NCBI GenBank assembly: GCA_037349105.1
Contig: JAYJMM010000118.1
Location: 2,851,501 to 2,915,500, forward strand
Origin: Limnomonas spitsbergensis
Taxonomy: Eukaryota > Chlorophyta > Chlorophyceae > Chlamydomonadales
DNA length: 64,000 nucleotides
Direction of reading: 5' to 3'
In this document: piece after piece, positions 11,601-24,900 of the stretch
Layout: every line of letters begins with the position of its first letter
Position numbering within the stretch: position 1 is the stretch's first letter
Program-made: the position numbers and the translations under genes
The notes under the pieces: generated by a model
Told to the model about the DNA's origin: nothing
Database searches by the model: none
Seen by the model: the letters and a program-made list of their open reading frames with translations, nothing else

Positions 11601-14411
11601 GAATCAACCTGCTTGTTGACGCCCCCATTACTCAATCCAACTCGTACTTGCCCCAGTGCATCTGGTTCAACTGCACCTCTCATCTTCTCTCACTAGGGTC
11701 ACTTCAGCGCCGAGGAAGATGCCAAGCTGCGCAACCTGTATGAGATTTATGGGCCGAAGTGGGCGTTGATTGGTGCAAAAATGGGTCGCTTCCGTAGAAG
11801 TTGCCAGTCCCGGTGGAACAGACTGCGAGAAGGCTTGACCTTTGGTGGGTGGATGCAAATGGGACGGCCCATTGGACATGGTTGGATGGAAGAGGATATG
11901 GACCAGGGTGGTTCGGGGAAAAGGAAATGGCTGGATGGCCATGGCTGGGGCTACGGCTGGGGCTACAGCTGTGTCGGGATATAAAGGTGTGGTCAAGGCT
12001 GTGGCCAGGGCCTTGTCAATCACATCAATCCCTTACTTGGTTGAAGGGTGAACGTTCAACTGGATCCCGTCCACCCCTGTGCCTTCAGTTGCTTTGACGA
12101 ATGCTGAGGTTAGTATTACCTCAGCATTCATACGTAGTTCACCATGGCCATCCATCCCTATGGTTAGGTGCCTGGATGGTTGTTGCAGTTACAGTTATCA
12201 GTTAATCACATCATTCACGTGTGTTACCTTCCTTGCCATCCACCCCCCTGCTAGGTCCCTGGTCTGAAGCCGAGGTGGAGCTGCTCCGCAAGTCTGTTGA
12301 AAAGTACAGAGAGACCAAGGGGCAGTTGACTGGAGCTGTGGGGCTGGCGCAACTGCAAGGAGATGAGGATGAGGAGACACTAGAACACGTGCGAAGGGTG
12401 AGAGCAAAGCGGAGCTGTAGTGGTCTTGGACCCCCCAGTCCAGTTAACTCACTACGCGAACACAATTGCTGTCACACTGCGTAGCTAACGGTGTGAGCAT
12501 TTGCGTGTTGTTAAGATCTCTAACAACCTTCGGTTGTACAACGTGAACCTTCTAGCCTTTTAGAGCCTTATCCGGGCTTGCCATCTGCCGAGCGCCTATA
12601 TTAGTGCGCCCCGCTAGTAAACCGGAAGTCTCTTGCCAGAGGTAAGTTGCGACTACCAAGCTCAATACTTGGCTTCCACTATATAAATCCCTCCCGTCCA
12701 CTCGTCCTTCCCGTAGCACAAGAAGCCCGAGCAACAAGTGAGTCTCCCTAGCCTCCATGTCAAGTCTCTAGCCTTGTATAAGTATTCTTTGTTCCCTCCC
12801 GGATACAAGATCACTTCAGCCTCGGTCGGTCAATCTGAAGGGCAAGAAACGGCAAGGGCAAGGGACCTTACTGTATTCCATGTAGTGTTTAAATTGCGTG
12901 TACCCTGTGTTGCTTGGCTCTATCGTTCATATCTGCACATGGTTATGGAGGCCTTCTTGCACTGCATCCCTTCCCTTGCTCACGGCTGCATGCATGTATG
13001 CAGGGAGGGAGGGTGCCACGCCACATGATCGAAGACATTGACTGGGTAATGGTCTCGAAGATGGTGGGGACGCGGAATACGGACCAGTGCAGAAAGAAGT
13101 GGTGAGCGGGGTTAGTGTAGGAAGGAATGGCAAGAAGGGATCATTGCAAGGAGAAGTGGTGAGCGGGAATCAGGCAAGGAAGAAGCTGTGAGCGGGGATC
13201 AATACAAGAAGAAAAGTTTAGTGGGGATCTGCGTAAGAAGATGTGGTGAACAGGGTTGAGTGTAGGAGGGATTGATGACTGGTGAGTTGGATAAATTGTC
13301 CCAAGGTCCAGACTTTTACTCTATGCAGTTGGTTGACGCTAGCTAGACCCTGTAGGGACACAGATTTGACCCTGCAGTGAATGGTGGACTGTTAAGTGCG
13401 TAATGACCTGGAAATGCTGCCAATTATTATGCAAGCTCCCATTCTCCTTTCCGGACCAATGGAAGACAGATGAGCGGTGTCTTTCTCATCATTGAGAGGG
13501 AGCATGCTCAGTTCCTGTTTATTATCAACCTAACAAACAAAGAGAGATAGCCTCTGCAGGTGTGTGAATCAGTTATGAGAATATGAGTGCTATAAAGGAA
13601 ACATTGAAGACTGGACAGTGAACCTCAAGGTATTAGGTGTACCCTCCTTACGCAACCTCTCACTTCCTAATACCAGTACTTGTGGCTAAAACCTAGAGCC
13701 ACAACTGCCCTGTTTTTATTTACACAGGTATCGCACCAGGGCTGATGGCGGCATTGCCCCCTCCATGGTTGAAACGGGGGACTGGGACCCGGGTGACGAC
13801 CGGCGCATGCTGCGCTCCTTGTGGGGCGCCACGAGCAGTGAGGATTGGGAGGTGCAGTGGGGCAGCTTGGTGGAGGGGAGGACAGAAGCTCTGGTGAGTG
13901 GCAAGTGATACAATGGGCTGTTTGACACCATTGAGGAAGCCAGGTGCATTGATGGGCACAGCTAGGCAATGGAGTGCAAGTGGGATATTAATTTCATTGT
14001 GGGGCGTTTGATTCCCACGCCTCAGATCCCTACTCCGATACCTCGCACTCCCCTCAGAGGCCTATGACTTGGCCACTGTAGGTTACAGTCAGGGTTTATT
14101 CATCTAGCCTGAAATAGGTCCTCGACAAATCTTGATGCCTGACGGACTGTACAAATCTGAATCATATTAACCATGTTAACAGTACTTATTTGTGGTTACC
14201 CACATGGCTATCTCTGACCCCTCAGGTCAAGCGGCGGTGGTCTCTCATGCTCCAGGGTATGCTCAATGTGCGCAACTTGAGCTTTCACGAGAAGCTGGAG
14301 CGTCTCGTGGACAAGCACGCGCCCTCCCTCAAGCAGACAGCGGCAGGGGTGGCTGATGAAAGAGGGGAGGCAGCTGCAGCAGATGCTGTGCAAGGGATGA
14401 TGACGATCTAG
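8664..14411 (+). CDS. Myb/SANT-repeat protein of Reb1/TTF1 type
   Basis: Exons: ~8664-10594, 10876-10986, 11473-11530, 11697-11844, 12255-12397, 13004-13101, 13728-13893, 14226-14411 (TAG); every phase matches, giving 946 residues from ATG 8664. The frame is open to another ATG at 8313, and a CCAG acceptor-like site near 8570 makes the true start uncertain. The N-terminal ~640 residues are charged, with five KLRKKEKK-like basic blocks (likely nuclear localisation) and a tandem 18-residue repeat. The C-terminal ~300 residues carry consecutive Myb/SANT units with spaced Trp/Phe: GSFSDEEKQAL..., GHFSAEEDAKL...WALIGAKMGR...SRWNRL, GPWSEAEVELL...WVMVSKMVGTRNTDQCRKKW, and WDPGDDRRML...WEVQWGSLVEGRT. 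This order resembles Reb1/TTF1/DMTF1 DNA-binding proteins, which bind rDNA terminators or other sites. Role in Pol I termination is inference; another Myb regulator is possible. Confidence 0.8.
9963..10346 (+). repeat. Seven 54-bp coding repeats (18 residues each)
   Basis: Units start at 9963, 10017, 10071, 10125, 10179, 10233 and 10290 (the sixth has one extra codon) and encode AAQAAAKQLVERERVVAS. Units 1-5 are nearly identical at base level; the last units are diverged and a remnant continues to about 10382. The pattern predicts a charged alpha-helix. Confidence 0.9.
12099..12129. repeat. Perfect 12-bp inverted repeat, 7-nt loop
   Basis: Arms GAATGCTGAGGT (12099-12110) and ACCTCAGCATTC (12118-12129) lie in the intron between exons 4 and 5 of the Myb gene. 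It would form a hairpin in DNA or pre-mRNA. Confidence 0.85.
12490..12900 (+). other. Promoter-like block in a Myb-gene intron, possible solo LTR
   Basis: This stretch lies in the 606-bp intron between 12397 and 13004. It begins near TGTTAAGATCTCTAACA, which holds the TGTTA/TAACA ends typical of copia-type LTRs. It has a strong TATATAAA at about 12680, followed 20-30 bp later by a pyrimidine-rich start-like region. No second LTR copy, internal domain or clear target duplication is visible, so this could also be a cryptic or alternative promoter. Confidence 0.3.
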
Positions 14412-14907
14412 AGCAGAGGCTGAGTGTATGGTATTGAGATGGGAGGCGCAGAGACTGTGTAGATGGGAGGCAGGTGCCTAACTACATTTTAGCATTTGTA
14501 CTATTTTCTCGCTATAGTACCGGTATGCAGAATATAAGAACTTGAATTAAGGGTCCCTATCTCGGTTCCCATGCTAAGATCCGGATAGTTCAAGGAAGCG
14601 ACATGCTAGAGAGCTGAAAGCATGTTCTGTGGTTGAAGTTACGATACATCGGATGAACATCTACTATGGGAGTAATCATTATGATGGCTAAATTTACTGG
14701 GTACAGCCGGACAGAGTACCCAGTTAAGCCACCGGGCCTAAGGCGACTCTATGGACATGTAAAAGTCTTGGGCATCCGAGTCTTGGAGGCGCTTGAGACC
14801 AGGGACTCAGGCCTCCCAATCAGTGCCTCCTTTTTGTTTAGTTTCCTATGCCTGCCTCTTGAGTCAGCCTACCCCCTTTGTCTGCCTGCTGGCTCAGCCC
14901 TGCCTGT

Positions 14908-14972
14908 TAATGACATAACACCTCTGGGCCATGCTGAAAACTCGGCCACATGGGCGCCCGTCTGTCTGATCG
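14908..14972 (-). repeat. LINE 3'-end fragment (dispersed family)
   Basis: Contains the family signature, read on the + strand as CACCTCTGGGCC...GGCCACATGGGCGCCCG, followed by purine-rich DNA. The same block closes the decayed LINE at 34.6-36.2 kb, where it is in the opposite orientation. Confidence 0.7.
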
Positions 14973-15117
14973 AGGAGGGGGGGGATAAAGCTAGAGGAGG
15001 AAGGAAAGGAACAGACGGAAAGAGGAGAAGAAAAAAATACCATCCCAAGAAGGAGAGGAAGCCCTGTACGATGATTCAGTCCTACTGGCCTACCTTCTGG
15101 TTCCGCTTTGTACAGGC

Positions 15118-15150
15118 AATGAGGTGACACCTCTGGGCCCTGCTCAAGAA
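15118..15150 (-). repeat. Short LINE 3'-end fragment
   Basis: Only the terminal part of the family signature is present (GACACCTCTGGGCCCTGCTC), about 200 bp from the copy at 14.9 kb and in the same orientation. Confidence 0.6.
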
Positions 15151-17481
15151 AGCTTTGTACAGAAGGGTAACGCTTTCTGACGGCCGTAGGCCGCTGGGGC
15201 TCTGCCCCAGAAGTCTCCCCGTGTCTGCCTGTACGCTTGGGCTAGATCAGGAGGACCAGCTTCTACTGACCAGGGGTAGAAAGACTTGTTAGAATCAGTG
15301 ACAGCCAAAGAAGGAGTAGTTAAGGTAGGCTGAAGTGTGCAGCATAAGTCCCTTGCCAGACTTTGTGGCCGCAGGCCTTGCATTTCCGAGGGAACCTCAG
15401 GAGCAATAGCGGCGCAATACCCAGACAGAGCAGTGGCGGTCTATAAGCCCCGAAAGAAGGAGAAGGGCCTGGGCCACGAATACGTAGAGGGGAGAAGTTT
15501 AACCTCGAGGGCGGTGCCAAACCTCCTGGGACCTAGGGAGTGGCTCTTGTCAGTAGTTGTCAGTGAGAGTTGAGGTGGTGTGGTAGGCAGGATGGATCCG
15601 CAGGAGAGTGACTGGCTCTGTACTACATCAGAGGCAACAATGCCACTGTAGGCAGCATCATGGGCTTATGGGACCTCTGGCAATGTAAGTCTCGGGGTGT
15701 AGAACTCAACAGGAGGTCATCCGCATTGAGAGATGAGCGTAGATGCACCTGGCCTCAATGTCATGCAAACCTAGCAACTCCAAATAAACACCCGAGACCA
15801 TAGAAGGCCATTGCAGCTGATCCTCACCCAGCGACAGGAAGAAAACGTGGCTGGCAAAGAGAGCAGCAGTATGGTTGAAGGCGGAGACTCATCCAAGGTG
15901 TCCCGCTCCCAGATAAAATCATCATACAGAGTTACACCATTGGAGTCGAGTGATACACACACCATCACACAAACAATGAGAAAAATGCATTTTGAATCAG
16001 CCAGCCAATACATGTGCAATATAGTTTTTTGATGGTTAGAAATGTATAGAAAGTGGATAGAAGCACATGACCAATATATGAGGGTCATGAGGTCATATTT
16101 GAGTTGGAGACCATGGAGGGGGATAAGCAGCTTGAAGCACGCATGGTGTCCCCTCAAAGGAGAGATGCTGTGCAGAAGAATTTGCAGGAGAAAAAATAAC
16201 TAGCCTATCTACACGATATCAATGTGTCGCGCTTTCTGAACCCTGGCCCCATACCGTACCACGAGTCTCAATAATAGAGTCAAAAATTGAAAACAGATGA
16301 TTTGGCTTTGGAGCCTATGTCGACCAGACATGCTGGTCTGCATGCATATCAAGACTGCATACAAACCATAACGACCACACTGTGAACAAGAATAAGGGGT
16401 CTGTGCGCTGCCGAGCTTTCACGCAACAGCGCAGGCTTCAAACATGGATTCAAATAGAGAAATTCACGAGGGCTGTGAAGTATTTGAGACGCTTGACACC
16501 CACCGGACAAGCTACAAAGCCCGATTAACAGCTAGGGCACTTAAATTAAGTCTATCGTGGGGTGTGCCATGCTCCTACGGCGTGCCATACATGCATGCGT
16601 CCCCTCCGCCGCACCCATGTCACCCTGAGGCCAGCACACCCCTCTGCGTAAGGCGCAGCTAACCCAGCACCACAAGGAGGGCCGCTTATTCACCATTCCG
16701 CAACAGAAGACACGGGACATCCTGCAATGGCACTATGCACACTTTTTGTCATTTTACTGTCAGTCCTGCCACTCAGCCCCTCGCCTGATCCGATTGCTGA
16801 ACATTTCAGCCCCTTCTGCTGTCGGGTGCACACACCACTGGACACGCAGCACAAATAGTTGAGTAGCTGAGTAGCAGACTGTACAGTTGAAGGAACACAT
16901 CCATCCAGTGTCACGGAACGCAACACCTGCAGCTACGCACTGCACATTACTCCCATGAAACGAATTGTTAGAACACCAGTGGCAACACACATTGCATAAC
17001 CCCATGGCATCAGTAATTGGAACACCAGCGGCTACTTCTGGCGCGTAGTAACATATTCTTGCAGCTCCGCGCGGGTCGCTTCTTTTCCACACCTTTCTGC
17101 ATCCTCTCTAGAGAAGCAGTAGCAGTGGTGATTGTTTGAAGCATCATCAACTTTTGAATGCACTCGTTTGTTGATGGCAGCGACAGAGGGCTGGCAGTGC
17201 TCATCAGCTCAGCCTTTAACCCTCCTCCTTGTCGTCATCAGTGCAGCTGGGCCATGACACTCACGACACTCTTCACCATTCCAGCACCACGCAGCACAGG
17301 GGGACACTTCGCCAGCGTCCCGCTACGCCAAAGCACATACACCTTGGCACCTTGCATCAATTCCAGCAGTCCAGTCATCTTTCACCTTCAACAAATAACC
17401 CGGCCATCCATCCAGGTCCTAAAGCACTAGTCCGTTCTCTTCCTCCGTCAGCCTGTGCATCTCTCCAGGCTCAAGCACTTG

Positions 17482-20400
17482 TCAGTTCTCAACCTCAATC
17501 AGCTCGGCCGAGCTTCCGAAGCTTCCGAAGTCCATGTGGTGCAGCAGCGACGCGCCCATCATGTCCATTGCGCCGCCATCCATCATGCGATGTACGTTCA
17601 TGTCCCCAAGCAGGCCTGTGTGCTCATCCATGCCCCAACATGACAAAACCGAAGAGATACTTTTGCCGCCCGCACCCTCGCCGATGCTGCCGCACTCCGA
17701 GAGCAATAGCATCCCTGCCGGGAGCAGCGCTGAGCCCGCTGACGGGCCGAGCATGGGCGTGCCCAGCAGCCCCACACTGTGTTGCTGCAGCAGGTCCGCC
17801 ATGCAGCCCTTAAAGCGGTCCACAGCGTCGGACGCTTTCTGCCTCGCAGAGTCTGCGGCTTTTTGCCGCGTGCACAGGATCTGGACAGCGATGAAAGTAA
17901 TGCAGGATGATCAAACATTCCAAAATTTGAATAGCAGTGTAGGTGAATACCATTATTTGTAAACAACACAGTGCCTGGGAGGGTACTGCTTGTTGGGAAG
18001 ACAAGGGGTCCAATTGCAGCCTCTGCAGCTCCAGGACCCAATTGCAGGTCCTGCAGCTGAGATCAGGCGTCCCAGGCCCAAACATCACACACACAACGTA
18101 CACATGCTTCCTTGCAGGCACCAAGGCACGCATCCATTCAGGTCCATGCATGCCTGCGTGGACGACATCCCCTATTCATAAGCCCAGCTCACCTGCTCGA
18201 CAGCTTGCAGCGCCGCGTCTGCTGCAACTGCCTCATTGGCGGCGCTGTCCACTAGCTCCCCCACACCCAGCAGCTGGGTGACCACATCCTCCGGCAACCG
18301 GCTGCACACGGCCTCAAAGCTCGCAAATACCTCGCCAAACTCCGCAACGTCAGGGCAGAACCCGACAGCGCGCAGTGCGACGCTTCGTAACCTGTTGCCA
18401 GCAGCAGAAACCGGCGGAGGCGTCAACGAGCCTGCTGGTGAGGCGTCCTCCGGGCTGCTCTCCAGCATGTGCTGGCACAAGTCTGTCGTGCTGTGGTATG
18501 TGGTAGCAGCCCGTACCAGGCCGTACTTGCACTGGGCTGCCAGGTCCATGAGGCTCGCAGTGTCCTCATCAGAGATCGGCGTCGGCTCCGGAGCTGTCAT
18601 GCTATCATCCACAGACGCATCCACAGCGAGCCCTGCAGCATGCTGCTGCTCAATCAGCATGGACAGCTCGATACTGGACCCGGCACTGAGTAGCGCATCG
18701 GCGGCAGATAAGAGCATCCCCTGCTGCTCAAGAGGGAACAGAAGATCCTCGGCTGACTCAGAGGAATGGTGCGACACATCCTCCTCCTGCAGGCTCCCGC
18801 CGGAGCTTGCCGCGCGATTTGGGTGATGAGCATAGTAGCTGTGCCCCACACGGCCATCGTCCTCCATGGGGAACACGCCGGTGCGCGCAAATGCTGCAGT
18901 GCGGTTTGCAGCCAGCAATGCAGCCTGCCGCATTGGCCGACCGGCGGCAGTCGAAAGGGGCACGGGTGCCATCGCCGCAGTTGTGGCCGAGGGGCCAAGC
19001 AGTTCGGATGCATAGCTGAGCTCAGGGGATGAACGCCGTGTTGAGGCGTGCCCAACGGAGGGAGCGACCTCTTTCGGAGAGGCATGCTTCCCCAACTGTG
19101 GGGAGTAGCAGCAGCAGCAGCGGTCGGATTGGGTGGGCATAGAGCGGTCCTCAGGAAACAAGAACTGGGGGTGAAGCGTGCAAGGGTGCGTAAAAGCTTT
19201 TGAAGATGCAGCACAAGGCTCCCTAGCTCTGCAGAAGCTTTCATTTTCAACTGGAAACTTGTTTAAACGCAATGTTCATTTGGCAAATTCTGCCTTTGCC
19301 CCTGATGTCTGGACATCTGATGGCCCATTCTCACCTTGGACCTGGCACTCTGCTGCCTCTGCCCCATGCCGTTCCTCTTGCTTGACCGCAGGCGATTGTA
19401 CCTCACTCCACAGGCATTGCACAGCGTCTTGGGGCCTGCATTTACGAGGGGAGACTAAATTAAACAAACTAAATTCACACCATTACCAGGAAACAGCATT
19501 GCCCTTCATACTTTCAATTCCAAGGCAGACACAATTCAAGGCTGCAGCTTGCATTTCCAAAAGTTGCGGCTATATATTCCAAGGTTACACACTTCCAACT
19601 CTTTAGCTCTTCCATTACTGGACGCCAGGTTTGCTCAAGCTTTCTCATCTTCCCGCTTGAGCACCAGTGAGTCAGAGCATACAATTCGAAAATTTACCAT
19701 TTAGCATACACCTCCTCATAGTATGCTTTCCGCCACCCATGTGGTGCTGCTCCCTCAAATCCCCCCCAGAATGGATAGAGATGATGCATCGGGGCTGATT
19801 AGGGAGCACCCACCTGCCGGCCCCTCACGCCACTGCGGCGTCTGCGTTGCCCCGCATTCCACACACTGCTTGCCCGGTCCCTTTCCAAACTGCTTGCCAT
19901 TGCTGCCCTTACTGCCGCTCAGCACGTGGTCGTCGTCCAGCTCATCGTCATCAGCATCATCGTCACTGACAATCATGCGAGCCTGTCAGGGGGAGGCGGA
20001 TAGGTGAGATCGGATTATTTTATATCATGCATAACTGCTACATTCCAGGTCAAGGGGGTAGGGGAAGCAGCAGCGGCAGCATGCGCTTCAGGAGGCATAT
20101 CATCGCATTCCGTTCAACTGCCCCCCAAAAGGCGTGCGGCAGGGTGAGTGCTGAACTGAGTTAGGTTACATGCTTCACACTTGCACTGCTTGTCAAGGCA
20201 GCTTGCCTGGTAAGTCACAGGCATATTTAGCCCATGAAGCACCAAGCCGCATGGACCTTATCTCCTCTGCATCACTGGGAGTCAGTGAGAGTGTCAGGGC
20301 CATGCTGAGCCCAAGCAGACCAACAGCCAGCCTATACCGGATAGGTGAACAATGCTAATTTAAGGGAGGTGATATGCATTGTACGCCAGCATGCAGCAGA

Positions 20401-21400
20401 GAACAAGCCTCGGTGCAAGTGTCCAGAATTTGAACTTGGGAATCCATCAGGCTTTTCAGGCCGGAAGCCGACTGTCAGCTGTCAGTTAAGCGATCCAACA
20501 ATGGCCTACCTTTCGCTTGGAGAAGGCCCTGCTGGGAGGACGCGAGGCGCATGCGTCGTCGCTGTCCGCCATCTCCTCAGGAGGCTCAGTGCTGCTGCGC
20601 TTCTTATAGGAATGGGCCCTGAGCAGCTGCGCACCGGCGTCGATGTCGGTATAGAGCGAGAACTGGTTCAATGATTGCTTGAACATGCCTCGGCTGAAAA
20701 ACCAGTCGCCGTCGAGTTGTTCCTTGCCGAGTTGTTCGGCCTTTGAGGGCAGGGGGCGGGAAGGTGCAGGGGGCATGTGTGGGAGAGCTGGGCGGAGGGG
20801 TTGGTCTCGCGTCGGTGAGAGTGGGCGCAAGGGGCTGACGGTGCAGAAGAGATAAGGGTGTGTGGGGATGAATGCGCATGTGGGTCTCTGAGGATTGCGG
20901 TTTGCACACCTCTTCGTAGGTCTTGGCACGAATGATACAGGCCCGTCCGACCAGGCAACCGATGGGGTTCACATCGACCTCCTCTAACTCTACCAACTCC
21001 TTCTCGAGCCCCCTTTCGGAAGGAAACAAGCTTGTAAAGCGTTCAAACCAGCGTACCTGTGAACGGCACGGGCAGGGGGGGCATGTTAAGAGGAGGGAGA
21101 CAAGACAGACATGAGGGACGACACAAGTGGGGGGTCTGTGGTACAATTGGCGCCAAAAGTAGCGGACCATAAACGCACCTCGATGCTATGCGAATCGTTG
21201 GCTTCAGGTGAACAGTCCGAGAACGCAGCTTGTATACATCCCAGATGATGGGGCGATCCCTCTATTTCAGGTAACAACAAGACGCAGTCGCCGATGCTAT
21301 ACGACTCTTCCTGTAGGGTGAATCCTTTATAATATGTGCGCTGTTGCTCGTAATCTTGGTGGCTGAAATCAGTCCAGTTGAAGACTTGCAAAGGTTGCAT
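17482..21400 (-). CDS. BAH domain-GATA zinc finger protein, copy A
   Basis: Exons on the minus strand: 21400-21179, 21056-20910, 20740-20510, 19982-19814, 19435-19335, 19164-18193, 17880-17482 (stop); all phases fit, giving 746 residues. Residues ~25-140 form a BAH domain: YSIGDCVLLLPE, then VRWFERF, then NPIGCLVGRACIIRAKTYEE, then DWFFSRGMF, where BAH domains normally have their FFCR-type end. After an acidic stretch comes a class-IV GATA finger at ~240-265 (CVEC-X18-CNAC), split by an intron after its PAG. Downstream is a motif shared with copy B (RPMRQAALLAANRTAAFARTG) and a C-terminal Ala-rich helical region (VDSAANEAVAADAALQAVEQ). BAH domains bind histones or nucleosomes and GATA fingers bind DNA, so a chromatin-linked transcription regulator is expected. 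The start ATG fits the beginning of the BAH region. The neighbouring paralogue on the same strand is 594 bp upstream. Confidence 0.85.
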
Positions 21401-21993
21401 TGAGAGTCTGAAAATGGGAAGCAGGACGAGACGTTTTCTTGTCCCACGGGGCGAAGGAATGCGAGAGTTGTGCAGAAGGGGAGGGAATGGAGAGGGAAGG
21501 GAAAGGAAGAGGCTGCATGCCTGAATCTTCTTACGTGAATCTTAAACCGAACCCCGGTGGGGGTTTAAATCCTCTGGGTCAGGTGCAGGTGAGAGGGGGG
21601 TGAGCGTGCGCTGCGTGTACGTCTGGTGTGAGTCCATATAGCGTTTAGAAAATGCAGCTGTTACAATGTCCTGCTTAAAAATGACAAGGATGATTCAAGT
21701 TGGCCACAGCGGTTTCAAACTATAACGATCTAACTGCTACTGCCTTCTTCTCGAGGTTTACAAGGGCGATTCGGAGGCCAAAATATCACAGTAAACAAAT
21801 CTTATGCATCAGTACGAAGAAGGACAAAAAGAACGAGTTCGGGCATCAAGTTAGGGCCTAAATCGTTGACAAGGCCCACAGGCGTGGCCCGGGTTCGAAC
21901 GATGAGGAAGATGATACGAAACTCCCCCAACAAGTTTAATATAGTACCCACTGTTCCAACGGGTTTCTTGCCATGGTCTCCTGTCTCAGACTG

Positions 21994-24900
21994 TCAGTCC
22001 CGGCCAACACACAAACCAGAGGGCGAGACCTGCTGCGTCTGCGTCTGCCTGTGTGGGGAACTAGCTGAGGGAGGTGCCAAAGCAGCAGTTATGTGCCCCT
22101 TACTCCCCTGGCTGCTACCGCTGCGCAGCCCCACACTACCCTGTGCTGAAACCCCATACGGCCAAGACGAGCTGAGGCCATGCGCCATACTGGATTCGGC
22201 TGATGTCACACCCGCATGGCTACTACTGCGTACAGTCAGAGGAGCTTCCTCAGCACAGGCAGAAGCAGGTCCGACCCTGCAATGATGCGCGTTGCCTAAT
22301 CTCTCATCCCTTTGTATGGCCTCTTTCTTGCAGGCGGTGGTAGAAGGCCCCCTGTCAACAGCATCATCGGCCAGGCCTCCAGGCACCTGTTTGCACATGG
22401 CCAATAAGCTCTCTGCAGCCCCAGACGATACAGGTGTAGAGGCAGGGGCAATGCCCAGCAACGCGCCGGCTTGTGAGAATGAGACATCGACGGTAAGATT
22501 GCCACCTTCGGATTTGAAGCCACCTTCACCGCCAGAGCTGTATCCCACAAGGTTCGGGTCGTAGCCGCCTGGCAGCGTTGCGGTGGCAGTCAAAGCTCCA
22601 AGGGCTGCATGCGCATTAATTTTATCACTTTTGTCTACAGGTTTTTGATTTCTTGCCTGAGGATGTTGATTTACCACTCAAGAAGGCAGAAAAATCCAGT
22701 CATGACACCAAATCCACAAGCAAGGCCATTTATGGTACCACATACGACATTGAATCCACAGGCAAGGACATTATGACACAATTCGGCATCCATTTTTCAC
22801 ACAAGAAACTACATGATACACCATGTGCCCAGCATGAGGTGCATGGGACCAAAGCATGCACAATGCACTCTTTTCTGACCTGCGTACACGGCAGCATCCT
22901 CAAGCGAGGACGAGTCTGGCTCCGACAACGTGTCACGCGACGATGCGCCTGCAGCCCACAACTGGGTCCCCACGGCCAAGCTGGCCATGTACTCCTTGAG
23001 CTTAAGACCTGCCTGTGCAGCGGCTCCTCTTGCGCGCTCTGCTGCTTCTTGCCTCACAGAAAACACCTATAGTGATGAGGGAGGGTCGCAAGTTGGCAGT
23101 CGGGACCAGCAGCTAAGGGCACAAAGAAGGGCCCTCATGTAGAGTCTCAAGAACAACCTCATGAACAGCATTGGCATTTTCTGTCCAGCGCCCGCAGAAG
23201 CTACTCAACACTGTATCCACTGTGTGTGAGGTTCATATGGTATCAGGCTTCCTGGTGCAGGCTAAAAGAGCTGACGACAACGGCCGCTATTTAAGAGTGC
23301 CAAAGACCAAGCTAGGGCCGCACACCAATTTTTTTCAGTTTGTCTGGAAATATCCCCGGAAATATCCCCCGTACGTGTTTCCCTGGATATGCTGCCATAC
23401 AAAAAACTACCGTTAGTTAGGTTTGGACTGGGATATAATCGGCAGATGGGTGTGGACTGCGGCGTAAATTAGTTGGATCCACGTACAATTTTCTATGGCT
23501 GCACACCTGCTGCACTACCTGGACTGCATCGTCTGCTGCCGCTGCCGCCGCCGCCTCCTTAGCCGCCATATCCGCGTGCTGCTTGACCCCCGCCAGCCGC
23601 TGCATCAGGCTCTTATGGAGCTGCGTCCCAGAGCGCTCTGCCTCCAAGAACGCTTGCGCATACGCCTCTAGCTCAGGCTGGTGCTCGCACATGCGCACCA
23701 ACAGGTCTGAAAACTCACCCTGCTTGCACACAATCCCAGAGCCAAGGCCTTGCTCAAACATCTACAGTCTTCTGGTAACCAAACATGTCACTGAAAACCA
23801 TTAATATTTTTAACTAAGGAACCGAACACGACGTTCAGGCGAGCGGCATCAGGTGCAAGATCTGCATTTGCCCAGGAAAAAAGTCTTGTTCAAAGCTCTG
23901 GCTGACAGTCCGTGCAGAGACATCTGGTGATACATAAGCATGCCTCACAAGCAGGAAGAGCCCGAGGATGCCATTGAATGTTTTAGGGTGATTCAACTTA
24001 ACTCCAGGCACCTCAAGGCCGATGGTCAGGGGACCTAGTGCAGCAATCCCTGCTGCTTCAGCCGGTCAAGGTTCCGTCCCCATGAGCCCAGTGGCACCTC
24101 CTAAGCGGCCTGCCAAAGGTGGTCTATGGCACACCTCTTAAGGGGTAAACAACTTGCTGCTGCTGCTGCAGCCTTGGCCCATACCTGACTGATAGATGGC
24201 GGTGAGCCGCTGCCCGGTGCGGGCGATGTGCCCGCCAAGGGGCTAATTGGCGGCAGATCCATTGAAGGCTGCTGTTCCTGCAAGGAGGAGACCAGCAGGG
24301 GAACACGGGACTCCGCGCCGGCTGTCGAAGCTGGTCCTGTTGAAGGAGCTGCTGCTACAGCAGGCACAGGTAGGAAGAGCTGGACTGGCAAAACAAGTTG
24401 CTGCTGCTGCTCCTGCGATGAGGCTAATGTTCTAAAAGAATGACCCCTTGCGGGCGAGGACTTGTTGCTATTACTAAGCGCTGCTGTTCGTGAGGAAGGC
24501 CGTGTGATGGGGTGCGGCGGTCGACTGCTCGTTGATGCATTGGCAGCGGTCGCCGCCGCCCTACCATTTGGGTGGTCGTTGGAGTGGGAGGAGGGGAGGA
24601 GAGCAGCGGCAGCAGCAGCAGCAGCAGCGGCGGCCCTAGGCGAAGCAGCCGGCTCCCATCTGGTGTTGGCTGAGTGCCCCGCATCTTGCCGCATGCTTGA
24701 GCCGGCGGCGGCAGCCGCTGCAGGTGCCCACAGGCTAGCTGCAAACAGCGTGGAGGTATCACTACCTGTGGACATGAGCAAACATTTTCGTTGTCGCAAC
24801 ATCTCAAGCGAAATAGAAATATAAGCCTGCCCGGTCATCATCTAGAAAGAGGAATCTGCAGTCTGGGCAAAAATATTTATCTCATATTTATGCTCGCACC

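Larger units (their letters stand above)
14412..17481. other. Intergenic, no gene seen
   Basis: About 3 kb between the convergent 3' ends of the Myb gene (+) and the first BAH-GATA gene (-). A TGTAA at 14759-14763 could be the Myb gene's poly(A) signal, about 350 bp after its stop. Two LINE 3'-end scraps lie at 14.9 and 15.1 kb. A short GC hairpin (CTGGGGC-TCT-GCCCCAG) sits near 15200. Frames longer than 100 codons here have no recognisable content. Confidence 0.5.

Noticed and set aside
21885..21900. tRNA gene suggested by GGGTTCGAAC
   Set aside because: The T-arm-like sequence has no A-box, acceptor pairing or anticodon arm upstream.
24101..24877. Separate gene starting at ATG 24841 after a stop at 24877
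   Set aside because: A donor at 24899 and an acceptor at 24766 join the flanking exons in phase, and copy A shows the same parts in one gene.
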